A DNA stretch of 12,156 nt from Pseudomonadota bacterium (lineage in GTDB: Bacteria > Myxococcota > Myxococcia > Myxococcales > Myxococcaceae), in contig JAFADT010000450.1 in NCBI GenBank assembly GCA_023424585.1, forward strand, positions 1 to 12,156, read 5' to 3'. Position 1 is the stretch's first letter, and every line of letters begins with the position of its first letter. Under the pieces are notes generated by a model, which saw only the letters and a program-made list of their open reading frames with translations, searched no databases and was not told the origin of the DNA. Below, one piece after another: positions 1 to 5,475 of this stretch. Both the position numbers and the translations under genes were made by a program.

Positions 1-116
1 TGCAGGCCTTGCGGCATGCATAGGTTCACCCAGTCGCACCCGGTTCGTGGATTGGGGCGGGGGGCCCGGGGCCATTTCCGGCTCCAGGGGCAAGGGCGGA
101 AAGAGGGGGCAGGACC

Positions 117-392
117 GTGGACATGAAGACGAAGAAGGACCTGGCGGTCGATTTCATCAACACCATCCGCACCATGGAGCCGAGTGCGCTCAACGCCCTC
201 ATCGTGAAGGAGGCGGGCGAGGAACTGGCGCAGTTCTTCCTGAACTACAGCGCCAACCTCATCTCCAAGGACCCGTCGCGGGTGCTGGAGAACACGTCCT
301 CGCTGATGCTGATGGGCTACCTCATCCGCACCTACGAGGAGAAGAACAGCCAGGCCAAGCAGGGCAACTTCCAGTCCTACGCGTACGCCTGA
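117..392 (+). CDS. Small conserved-looking helical protein, function unknown
   Basis: I do not recognise this 91-residue protein (89 if it starts at the ATG at 123). It is soluble and almost entirely predicted helix, with mixed charged and hydrophobic residues, no cysteines, no signal peptide and no membrane segment. It ends in an aromatic/Gln-rich tail (FQSYAYA). Codon use is strongly GC at third positions, which supports real coding. The GTG at 117 sits about 8 nt after an AGAGGGGG stretch (101-108), a good ribosome site; the ATG at 123 is the alternative and differs by only two residues. The PHP-fold gene follows 57 nt downstream on the same strand, so cotranscription is possible, although hairpins lie between them. 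Real gene likely; role unknown. Confidence 0.75.
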   Translation: MDMKTKKDLAVDFINTIRTMEPSALNALIVKEAGEELAQFFLNYSANLISKDPSRVLENTSSLMLMGYLIRTYEEKNSQAKQGNFQSYAYA

Positions 393-433
393 GGGCCTGT
401 GCGCGCGGGCTCGACAGGCCCCGGGAGGCCTGT
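393..433 (+). other. Two overlapping, mutually exclusive hairpins
   Basis: GGGCCTGT (393-400) pairs with ACAGGCCC (414-421) across a 13-nt loop. The same middle arm, ACAGGCC (414-420), pairs equally well with GGCCTGT (427-433) across a 6-nt loop. Only one of the two stems can form at a time. They start one base after the stop of the small upstream gene and end 16 nt before the PHP gene's ATG. No U-tract follows either stem, so this is not a classical intrinsic terminator. It could be an attenuator, an RNA processing site or chance in GC-rich DNA. Confidence 0.4.
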
Positions 434-449
434 TAGGCACGCGTCGCCC

Positions 450-1175
450 ATGCTCATCGACCTACACGCCCATTCCCATCTGTCCAAGGGGTGCGAACTG
501 GAGCCGCGCGCCGTGCTGGAGCGGGCGGCGATGTTCGGCCTGGACGCGGTGGCGTTCACCGAGACGAACACCCAGGACGGCTGCGACGAGCTCTTCGAGA
601 TCGGCGCGAAGTCGAAGGTGAAGGTCTTCGTGGGGCTGGAGCTCGTCACGGACCGGGGCCAGTACCTGTGCTTCTTCCCGAAGCCGGAGCTGGCGCCGGA
701 GCCCGTGCAGATGTGGGGCAGCAACCGGGAGAAGCCCTGGAGCGCGGCCGAGTGCCTGCCCAAGGTGAAGGCGCTGGGCGCGGCCATCGTCGCGGCCCGC
801 CCCTTCGACCGGGACGTGCCCAACCCCGCCATGGACTACGTGCGCTCGCTGTCCGGGGTGCTGTGCGCCGTGGAGGGCTACAACGCCAAGGTGAAGCAGA
901 CGGCCAACGACCTGGCCGTGGAGGCCGCGGACGTCCTCAAGCTGCCCTGCGTGGGCGGCAGCGACGCGCGCGGCTCCCTGGACGAGATGGGCCGCGGCGC
1001 CACCTTCTTCAAGCGCGACGTGCTCACCCAGGCGCAGCTGGTGGAGGAGCTCTTCAAGGGCGACTACTGGCCGGTGATGGCCGGCGAGCTGCCCCGCCTC
1101 ACCCGGCCGGGCGAGGCCCAGGCCCAGCGCAAGGGCGGCGGCAAGAAGCAGCACCGCCGCGGCGGCCGGCGCTAG
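450..1175 (+). CDS. PHP-fold protein with degenerate metal site
   Basis: This 241-residue protein has the PHP (polymerase and histidinol phosphatase) fold: it opens LIDLHAHSHLSKG (HxH at residues 6-8), has GLE at 62-64 and SDAR at 171-174. PHP proteins are metal-dependent phosphoesterases found alone or in DNA polymerases. Here several usual ligands are changed: the TDH motif reads TET (37-39), AHP reads ARP (116-118) and SDAH reads SDAR. HxH and the Glu at 64 remain. Catalysis by the usual trinuclear centre is therefore doubtful. The last 25 residues are strongly basic (GGGKKQHRRGGRR), suggesting nucleic-acid contact. I chose the ATG at 450 because it places the conserved LIDLHAH at the N-terminus; an in-frame GTG at 399 is poorly spaced from any ribosome site. 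It is convergent with the lipoprotein gene, 4 nt between stops. Confidence 0.9.
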   Translation: MLIDLHAHSHLSKGCELEPRAVLERAAMFGLDAVAFTETNTQDGCDELFEIGAKSKVKVFVGLELVTDRGQYLCFFPKPELAPEPVQMWGSNREKPWSAAECLPKVKALGAAIVAARPFDRDVPNPAMDYVRSLSGVLCAVEGYNAKVKQTANDLAVEAADVLKLPCVGGSDARGSLDEMGRGATFFKRDVLTQAQLVEELFKGDYWPVMAGELPRLTRPGEAQAQRKGGGKKQHRRGGRR

Positions 1176-1179
1176 GCCC

Positions 1180-1932
1180 TCACGGCAGGGCGGACCTGCC
1201 CGCCTCCTCGGCGCGCACCAGCCTGCCGTCGGTGAGGAACGCCTTGCGGCGCTCGCCGGTGTAGCGCCACTCCTCGTTCTTCGCGGTCCCCTCCAGCGTG
1301 CGGTGCACGGACTCCGGCGGGCCCCACGCCATGCGCACCGCGTCCGCGGGCATGTCCGCCACCAGCGTCTTGGTGCGCACGGCCTCCTTCACCGCCGCGC
1401 TGAAGCCGTTGAGCTCCGCCGTCAGCGGGTGGGGCGACAGCGTCTTCTCCAGCTCCGTGCGGAACGCGTCCGGCCGGTCGAGGTTCGGCGGCAGCACCAG
1501 CACCACCTGCTCGCCCGGCGGCGCGCCCTCCACCGTCACGTACACCCACGGCCAGGTGCGCGGCGAGTAGAGGACGCGCTCGGTGACGACCCACGCGGTG
1601 GGGAACTCCACCTTGGTGATCCGCACGCGCGAGCCGGCCGGGAGGGTGGCCTGGATGGGGCCGGGGTTGATGGGCTTGCCCTGGGTGTCGTCCACCAGCC
1701 GCACGTCCTCGGGCGGGTAGGGCGTGAGCAGCCGCTTGGACCCGTCCCCGAAGAAGGGCGTCAGGTAGGCGGAGACGCGCAGGTACTGCTCCGCGTCCGG
1801 GCCGGTGAGGGTCCGGTCCAGCGAGGCGCGGTCCTCGGGGGACATGCGGGTGGCGGACGCGCAGCCGACGGACACGGCGGCCAGCAGCGGCACCCAGAGG
1901 AGGGACGACAGCGAGCGGAAGGAATGCGGCAT
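1180..1932 (-). CDS. Lipoprotein with BamE/SmpA-like C-terminal domain
   Basis: A 250-residue exported lipoprotein. The N-terminus has a short basic stretch, a hydrophobic segment (residues 10-20) and SVGC ending at Cys24, an acceptable though not perfect lipobox. There is no Asp after the Cys, so outer-membrane sorting would be expected by enterobacterial rules, which may not hold here. The middle (about 75-150) is a beta-rich region with no recognised family. Residues 190-243 follow the BamE/SmpA pattern: a helix-forming stretch, then WGPPESVHRT, then an EEWRY strand and a final FLTDGRLVRAE strand. BamE-like domains often occur in small outer-membrane lipoproteins. The ATG at 1932 is preferred over the GTG at 1947 because AGGTG sits just upstream and the signal peptide then begins normally. 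It is the last gene of the leftward set. Confidence 0.85.
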   Translation of the reverse strand: MPHSFRSLSSLLWVPLLAAVSVGCASATRMSPEDRASLDRTLTGPDAEQYLRVSAYLTPFFGDGSKRLLTPYPPEDVRLVDDTQGKPINPGPIQATLPAGSRVRITKVEFPTAWVVTERVLYSPRTWPWVYVTVEGAPPGEQVVLVLPPNLDRPDAFRTELEKTLSPHPLTAELNGFSAAVKEAVRTKTLVADMPADAVRMAWGPPESVHRTLEGTAKNEEWRYTGERRKAFLTDGRLVRAEEAGRSALP

Positions 1933-1987
1933 GGCACCTGGACGCACGCGGGATGGGACGCGCGCGACCTCAAGGTGCCTGCTTAGC

Positions 1988-2191
1988 CTAGCGGATGGCC
2001 TGCGTCAGCGCCGGCGTGTCCGACGCCGCGAGCTTGCCGTTACGGCAGCCACGCTGCGGAGGGCACACGGGGCCGCGGCCATGGGGGTCCGCGACCAGGA
2101 GGAACCGCCCCTGGCCCCGCGCATCCGTCAGCTCCGGATGGCCGCACAGCGCGCAGTGGCGGGGGGGACGCTTCGAGGGAGGAAAGGGCAC
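1988..2191 (-). CDS. 67-residue four-cysteine protein, likely zinc-binding
   Basis: A short protein with CALC (Cys13, Cys16) near the N-terminus and a second pair, CPPQRGC (Cys43, Cys49), after a beta-like stretch (GRFLLVADPHGRGPV). This Cys4 layout suggests a small zinc-ribbon or treble-clef fold, although the second pair has five residues between cysteines instead of two. No family assigned. The start is a GTG at 2191; a run of six G residues lies almost directly before it, so the ribosome site is weak and the start is uncertain. It lies 67 nt after the FmdB-type gene and 55 nt before the lipoprotein, all leftward, so it is probably part of the same transcript. A chance ORF is possible, but the paired cysteines and a protein-like interior argue against it. 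Confidence 0.6.
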   Translation of the reverse strand: MPFPPSKRPPRHCALCGHPELTDARGQGRFLLVADPHGRGPVCPPQRGCRNGKLAASDTPALTQAIR

Positions 2192-2215
2192 GCCCCCCAG
2201 TCTGAAGCCTCTCCG

Positions 2216-2244
2216 CGCCCCCAGCGAATTTTCAGCCGGGGGCG
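2216..2244 (-). terminator. Hairpin downstream of the FmdB-type gene
   Basis: On the minus strand CGCCCCC and GGGGGCG form a perfect 7-bp GC stem around a 15-nt AT-richer loop containing GAAAATTC. It begins 15 nt after the stop of the FmdB-type gene and lies upstream of the next leftward gene. No U-tract follows, so it may be a weak or partial terminator, or an RNA-stabilising element that sets relative expression within the operon. Computed energy was not obtained. Confidence 0.35.
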
Positions 2245-2258
2245 GCGGGACGGCTTCG

Positions 2259-2579
2259 CTACGACTTGTCGCTGGACGCGGCGCTCGGCGCGGCCGCGGG
2301 GGCGCTGGCCGCCGCCGTGCTGCTGCTCGACGACGAGGAAGAAGACGAGGACGACGATGAGGAAGCGGAGGACGAACCGCCGCCGTCCTTCTTCGTGGAG
2401 CCGTACAGGTCGGAGTACCAGCCGCCCCCCTTCAGGTGGAAGCTGGAGCGGCTGACCAGTTTGCTCAGGGTGCCCTGGGCGCCGCACGCGGTGCAGGCGG
2501 GGGGCGTCGGGTCGGACATCTTCTGCAGGACGTCGATGGTCTTTCCACAGGCCGAGCAGCCGTACTCGTAGATGGGCAT
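2259..2579 (-). CDS. FmdB-family zinc-ribbon protein with polyserine tail
   Basis: The N-terminal half matches the FmdB/CxxC_CxxC regulatory-type zinc ribbon: it opens MPIYEYGCSACGK, with zinc ligands Cys8, Cys11, Cys29 and Cys32, then a typical linker (SKLVSRSSFHLKGGGWYSDLY) ending near residue 59. The family is widespread; its best-known members were linked to formamide/acetamide gene regulation, but the biochemical role is generally unknown. The C-terminal 45 residues are low-complexity: GGG, three Ser, Ala, then 15 consecutive Ser (73-87), then Ala/Pro/Ser. Many FmdB proteins carry a short Ser/Gly-rich tail, but this one is unusually long and pure. A GAGGT ribosome site lies 9 nt before the ATG. 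It follows the Fis-like gene by 25 nt and is surely cotranscribed with it. Confidence 0.92.
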   Translation of the reverse strand: MPIYEYGCSACGKTIDVLQKMSDPTPPACTACGAQGTLSKLVSRSSFHLKGGGWYSDLYGSTKKDGGGSSSASSSSSSSSSSSSSSSTAAASAPAAAPSAASSDKS

Positions 2580-2604
2580 GGGGTGGGTACCTCGTGTCGG
2601 TGAG

Positions 2605-3840
2605 TCAGTGCGAAGGGGAGGAGGCCTGGGCGGACAGCTGCTTGCGCAGGCCCTCCGCCAGGTTCAAGCGCTCGAAGGCGCGGGTGATGAGCTCCGCGGG
2701 CGCGCCGTGCTTGCGGCCCACGACGTTGGCCAGCGAGTGGAGATCCGTGGCGTCCGGCAGGACGTCCTTCGCCAGCCGCTCCAGGTCCTTGCGGAGCGCG
2801 TCGGCGAAGCGCTTCTGGATGCCCAGGTCCACCAGGTACTTGTCCCGGCCGAGCAGGTCCAACCGGTGGGTGAGGTGGGAGGTGGCCAGCACCTCGTTGC
2901 GGAAGCGCTCGCGCAGCGCCTCCACCTCCTCCTCCATCTTGAGCGCGTGCGTGAGCCGCTGGAGCTCGCTGGGGGACAGGCCCAGCGCCCAGGCCACCCG
3001 GCCGGTGGCGCCGCGCTGGGACGCGACGGCGGTCCGGAGGTTCTCGCGCTCGCGGGCCTCCAGCGCCTCCATGATGCCGTGCTGGCGCAGCACGTTCTCC
3101 ATGTCCACCTGGGTCAGCTCGCCGCGCGGGCCGTTGTAGCGGTGCTCCAGTGTGCGCAGGAGCGCGAACCGGTGCTCCGTGGCCGCGATGGCGGCCTCCA
3201 GCGTCTCCTTGCCCTCCGAGCGCGTCAGCTCGAAGAACGACAGCCGCTGGGCCTCCACGCGGGTGAACCGGCCGCGGGGGCGGGGCAGCTCGCGCTTGAG
3301 GAAGCGCGGGGGCTCCTCCTCCAGCGCCTGCGGGGCCGGGGCGGGCGCGGCGGTGTCGGCGCCCTCCACCTCGGAGGTGCGCTTCCTGGGGGCGATGCGC
3401 TCCTGGACGGCGGCGGCCTCCGCCTTGGCGCCCTTGCGGCGGCCCGCCTTGGGGTCCGCCTCCTCGGAGGGCGAGGAGGGGAGGGCGAACACGGGCGTGG
3501 CGGGAGCGGGCGCGGGCGGCGGGGTCTTCTCCTCGCGCACCTGGGCCAGCTCCTGGGCCACGTCGTAGTAGCCGCACTCCTGGCGCTGGGCCGCGAGCGC
3601 CGGCGTCACGCCGCGCAGGATGTCCACCACCGCGAAGGGCCCCAGCGGGGACGTCTCCGGTTCACCATCCGCGAGGGCCCGGACCCGGAAGTCCTCCTCC
3701 TCGGTGAGGAGTGCGAGCGCTTCGCGGACCTGCTGTGCGGGGGCCGGCGCCTTCGCGCGTCGGCAGAAGTCCGACACCGCCACCGCCACCGGGGTGGGTA
3801 CGTCATCGGGCTGCCGTCTTCTCTGCCAGGGACTGATCAT
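2605..3840 (-). CDS. Fis-like helix-turn-helix protein, possible regulator
   Basis: A 411-residue cytoplasmic protein. Residues about 15-103 form an unrecognised, mostly helical domain. Residues 105-175 are a Pro/Ala/charged linker. Residues about 190-410 are helical, and within them 264-300 resembles the Fis C-terminal helix-turn-helix: ERENLRTAVASQ, then RGATGRVAWALGLSPSEL, where the usual GN..AA..LG pattern appears as GATGRVAWALG. The Fis assignment is by eye and moderate. After the HTH lies a charged helical stretch (301-355), which could dimerise. It is the first gene behind the leftward promoter and may control, or just accompany, the zinc-ribbon and lipoprotein genes. The ATG at 3840 has no clear ribosome site; GTG codons at residues 17, 19 and 21 are alternatives. 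The function is not established. Confidence 0.8.
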   Translation of the reverse strand: MISPWQRRRQPDDVPTPVAVAVSDFCRRAKAPAPAQQVREALALLTEEEDFRVRALADGEPETSPLGPFAVVDILRGVTPALAAQRQECGYYDVAQELAQVREEKTPPPAPAPATPVFALPSSPSEEADPKAGRRKGAKAEAAAVQERIAPRKRTSEVEGADTAAPAPAPQALEEEPPRFLKRELPRPRGRFTRVEAQRLSFFELTRSEGKETLEAAIAATEHRFALLRTLEHRYNGPRGELTQVDMENVLRQHGIMEALEARERENLRTAVASQRGATGRVAWALGLSPSELQRLTHALKMEEEVEALRERFRNEVLATSHLTHRLDLLGRDKYLVDLGIQKRFADALRKDLERLAKDVLPDATDLHSLANVVGRKHGAPAELITRAFERLNLAEGLRKQLSAQASSPSH

Positions 3841-4078
3841 GGAAAGGTTCGGAAAATTGCTCGTTTACGAGGGCGGATGCCTCTATCTTCGCGGCCAGAC
3901 AGGTGTCAATGAGCCAGTCCGGCCTCAATGTAAACAGCCCACGCGCGGCGCAAGCCGAAGACACCGGACTCCATGGTAGTCAGCGGGGGAGCGGGCGCCC
4001 GGTGCGGCCGGCCGGCGAAAAAGTCTTGCGGGAGCAGGCATCCCCACCCCAACACATGGGGTGCTTCAGAGATTGCAG
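3841..4078. promoter_or_regulatory. Divergent intergenic region between Fis-like gene and fur
   Basis: This 238-nt stretch separates two outward-facing genes and has visibly more A and T than its surroundings. It holds the leftward promoter described separately. I searched by eye for a rightward promoter and for a Fur box (GATAATGATAATCATTATC-like) and found neither convincingly. A GC palindrome, GCCGGCCGGC, lies around 4007-4016. A very short ORF at 4056-4082 overlaps the fur start. Confidence 0.5.
3882..3909 (-). promoter_or_regulatory. Probable housekeeping promoter for the leftward operon
   Basis: Reading the minus strand, a perfect -35 hexamer TTGACA (3909-3904) is followed after 16 nt by GATAGA (3887-3882), a partial match to the -10 TATAAT. 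Transcription would start near 3875, giving a leader of about 35 nt before the ATG at 3840. In such GC-rich DNA a perfect TTGACA at the right distance from a start codon is unlikely by chance. The leader contains a small perfect inverted repeat, CTCG-TTTA-CGAG (3860-3871), which could be an operator or hairpin. Confidence 0.5.
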
Positions 4079-4082
4079 ATGA
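4056..4082 (+). other. Candidate 8-codon leader ORF coupled to fur
   Basis: ATG at 4056 opens a reading frame of eight codons (MGCFRDCR) whose TGA (4080-4082) overlaps the ATG of the Fur-family gene (4079-4081) as ATGA. Two of its eight residues are cysteine. No good ribosome site precedes it, and an in-frame GTG at 4061 of the fur frame is an alternative reading of the same bases. In Escherichia coli, fur is translationally coupled to an upstream leader ORF (uof), so the arrangement is plausible, but chance is a real alternative. Confidence 0.2.
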
Positions 4083-4579
4083 CGACCCACCACCACAGCC
4101 ACTCCCACTCACACGGCCCCTCGGACAAGGACAAGGACGAGGTCCTGGCGCGCTACATGGCGCAGCACGGGCTGAAGAGCACGCGCCAGCGCAGCCTCAT
4201 CATCGACACCTTCTTCGAGGTAGGGGGCCACCTCTCCGTGGAGGAGCTGTGGAACAAGGTGCGCGAGCAGGACACCAAGGTGTCCGTGGCGACCGTGTAC
4301 CGGACCATGAAGCTGCTCAACGAGTGCGGGCTGGCGCACGCGCGCAACTTCGGAGACGGGCAGACGCGCTACGAGGCGGCGGCGGGGCGCGAGCACCACG
4401 ACCACCTCATCTGCACGAGCTGCGGCACCATCGTGGAGTTCGAGAACGACCGCATCGAGACGCTCCAGGACGCGGTGGCGCGCAAGCACGGCTTCACGGT
4501 GACGTCGCACAAGATGGAGCTGTACGGCTTGTGTCGCGAGTGTCAGCTCCGCGGGGGCCCTCCGGAGACAGAGGCCTGA
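4079..4579 (+). CDS. fur: Fur-family metal-dependent transcriptional regulator
   Basis: A 166-residue Fur-superfamily repressor, which binds DNA as a metal-loaded dimer and controls metal uptake or oxidative stress genes. The winged-helix domain covers about 22-92, with the recognition helix in VSVATVYRTMKLL (68-80). The metal-sensing C-terminal half shows HHDHLICTSCG (106-116) and CREC (152-155), i.e. two CxxC pairs for structural zinc plus the usual His/Asp cluster; EFEN follows at 120-123. The N-terminus is unusual: a His/Ser run, HHHSHSHSH (4-12), which may bind metal itself. It looks closest to Fur, but Zur or PerR cannot be excluded by eye. ATG 4079 has AGAGA 6 nt upstream; GTG at 4061 would add six residues. 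The lipoprotein gene starts 4 nt after the stop, so the two are almost certainly one operon. Confidence 0.92.
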   Translation: MTTHHHSHSHSHGPSDKDKDEVLARYMAQHGLKSTRQRSLIIDTFFEVGGHLSVEELWNKVREQDTKVSVATVYRTMKLLNECGLAHARNFGDGQTRYEAAAGREHHDHLICTSCGTIVEFENDRIETLQDAVARKHGFTVTSHKMELYGLCRECQLRGGPPETEA

Positions 4580-4583
4580 GCGC

Positions 4584-5111
4584 GTGAGCCCGGTGCGGCG
4601 ACGCGCGCTGGCGTGCGCGGTGGCGCTGGCCCTGACGGGGGCGGTGTCCGGCTGTCGCCACGGCGGTCCGGTGGACGCCGGGCCCGCCTTCTATCGAGCG
4701 CTGTGGCTGCCGTCGGTGGGGCCCGCGCGCTACGACCCCCGGCAGCTTCCGGGCAAGGTGGTGCTGGTGTCCTTCACGGCCACCTGGTGCTTCCCGTGCC
4801 TGGCGGATCAGCCCACGCTCACGCAGCTCCAGCAGAAGTACGGCCCCCAGGGCCTCCAGGTCGTCGCGGTGGGGATGGACATCGACGAGGGCCGGGTGCT
4901 GGGGCCGTTCGCGGACCACTACGCCTTTCCCTACCCGGTGCTGCTGTCCGACGAGCGGATGCGCGCGGGGCAGAGCGCCTTCGGCCGCATCCGGGCGCTG
5001 CCCAGCACGGTGCTCCTGGACCGGCACGGCCGCGCGGTGGCCGCGTGGCAGGGGATCGAAGGCCAGGCGGACGTGGCGAAGGCCATTGAAAAGCTGCTGA
5101 AGCAGGACTGA
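4584..5111 (+). CDS. TlpA/ResA-like thioredoxin-fold lipoprotein
   Basis: A 175-residue exported thiol-disulfide oxidoreductase of the TlpA/ResA/AhpC-TSA group. The signal sequence (MSPVRRRALACAVALALTG) ends at VSGC with Cys24 as lipidation site, a good lipobox. The thioredoxin-like domain follows: GKVVLVSFTATWCFPC with the redox-active CFPC at 69-72 after Trp68, and a LPSTVLLD motif with the expected cis-Pro at 140. Such membrane-tethered proteins reduce disulfides in envelope proteins, for example in cytochrome c maturation, or serve in oxidative stress. The GTG start at 4584 lies 4 nt after the fur stop, with AGAGG about 10 nt upstream. Cotranscription with a Fur-family gene suggests a link to metal or redox homeostasis, but that is inference. 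Confidence 0.92.
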   Translation: MSPVRRRALACAVALALTGAVSGCRHGGPVDAGPAFYRALWLPSVGPARYDPRQLPGKVVLVSFTATWCFPCLADQPTLTQLQQKYGPQGLQVVAVGMDIDEGRVLGPFADHYAFPYPVLLSDERMRAGQSAFGRIRALPSTVLLDRHGRAVAAWQGIEGQADVAKAIEKLLKQD

Positions 5112-5193
5112 CTCCGACCCGGCGCTGGAGTGCTACAGGGCTGGAGCGGAATTCTTGCGGGCAGGGGGGCCGCTGGTACCTTCGCCGGCGCTC

Positions 5194-5475
5194 ATGACGT
5201 CCCGGCGAAAGCTCCTGATGGTGGCGGCGGTGGTGGCGGTGGCCCTGAGCCTCGCTTCGGTGGCGGACGCCAAGGGCTTCCGGCGGTACCTGCGCCTGCG
5301 GCAGGACGTGGAGGCGCTCGGCGAGCGCAACCGCGCGCTGGCCGCGCAGAACGAAGCGCTCCGCAAGGAGATCGCGGCGCTGCGCAAGGATCCTGCGACG
5401 TTGGAGCAGGCGGTGCGTGAGGAGCTCGGCTACGTGAAGCCGGGCGAGATCGTCTTCCACCTGGAGTCGCCATGA
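5194..5475 (+). CDS. ftsB: FtsB/DivIC-family cell division protein
   Basis: A 93-residue bitopic divisome protein. A short basic N-terminus (MTSRRK) precedes one membrane segment (about 6-21), then a periplasmic coiled coil with Leu/Ala heptads (about 33-65). The C-terminus carries the DivIC/FtsB signature REELGYVKPGEIVFHL. FtsB works with FtsL and FtsQ to activate septal peptidoglycan synthesis by FtsWI. Length fits the family (about 100). The ATG at 5194 gives the expected topology but has no clear ribosome site; a TTG at 5155 with GGAG upstream would add 13 residues and remains possible. Its stop overlaps the ATG of the diguanylate cyclase gene (ATGA, 5472-5475), implying translational coupling. 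Confidence 0.93.
   Translation: MTSRRKLLMVAAVVAVALSLASVADAKGFRRYLRLRQDVEALGERNRALAAQNEALRKEIAALRKDPATLEQAVREELGYVKPGEIVFHLESP

Noticed and set aside
1..116. End of an upstream gene at the window edge
   Set aside because: One frame has a stop at 21-23, but the preceding 20 bases are too short to show coding; no gene is claimed.
2266..2571. Acidic DDEEEDEDDDEE protein on the plus strand
   Set aside because: This is the reverse reading of the serine codons of the FmdB-type gene; the zinc ribbon on the minus strand is the real gene.
2572..3912. 446-codon plus-strand ORF
   Set aside because: It is antisense to the Fis-like gene and has typical shadow composition (Leu/Arg/Gly/Ala/Gln).
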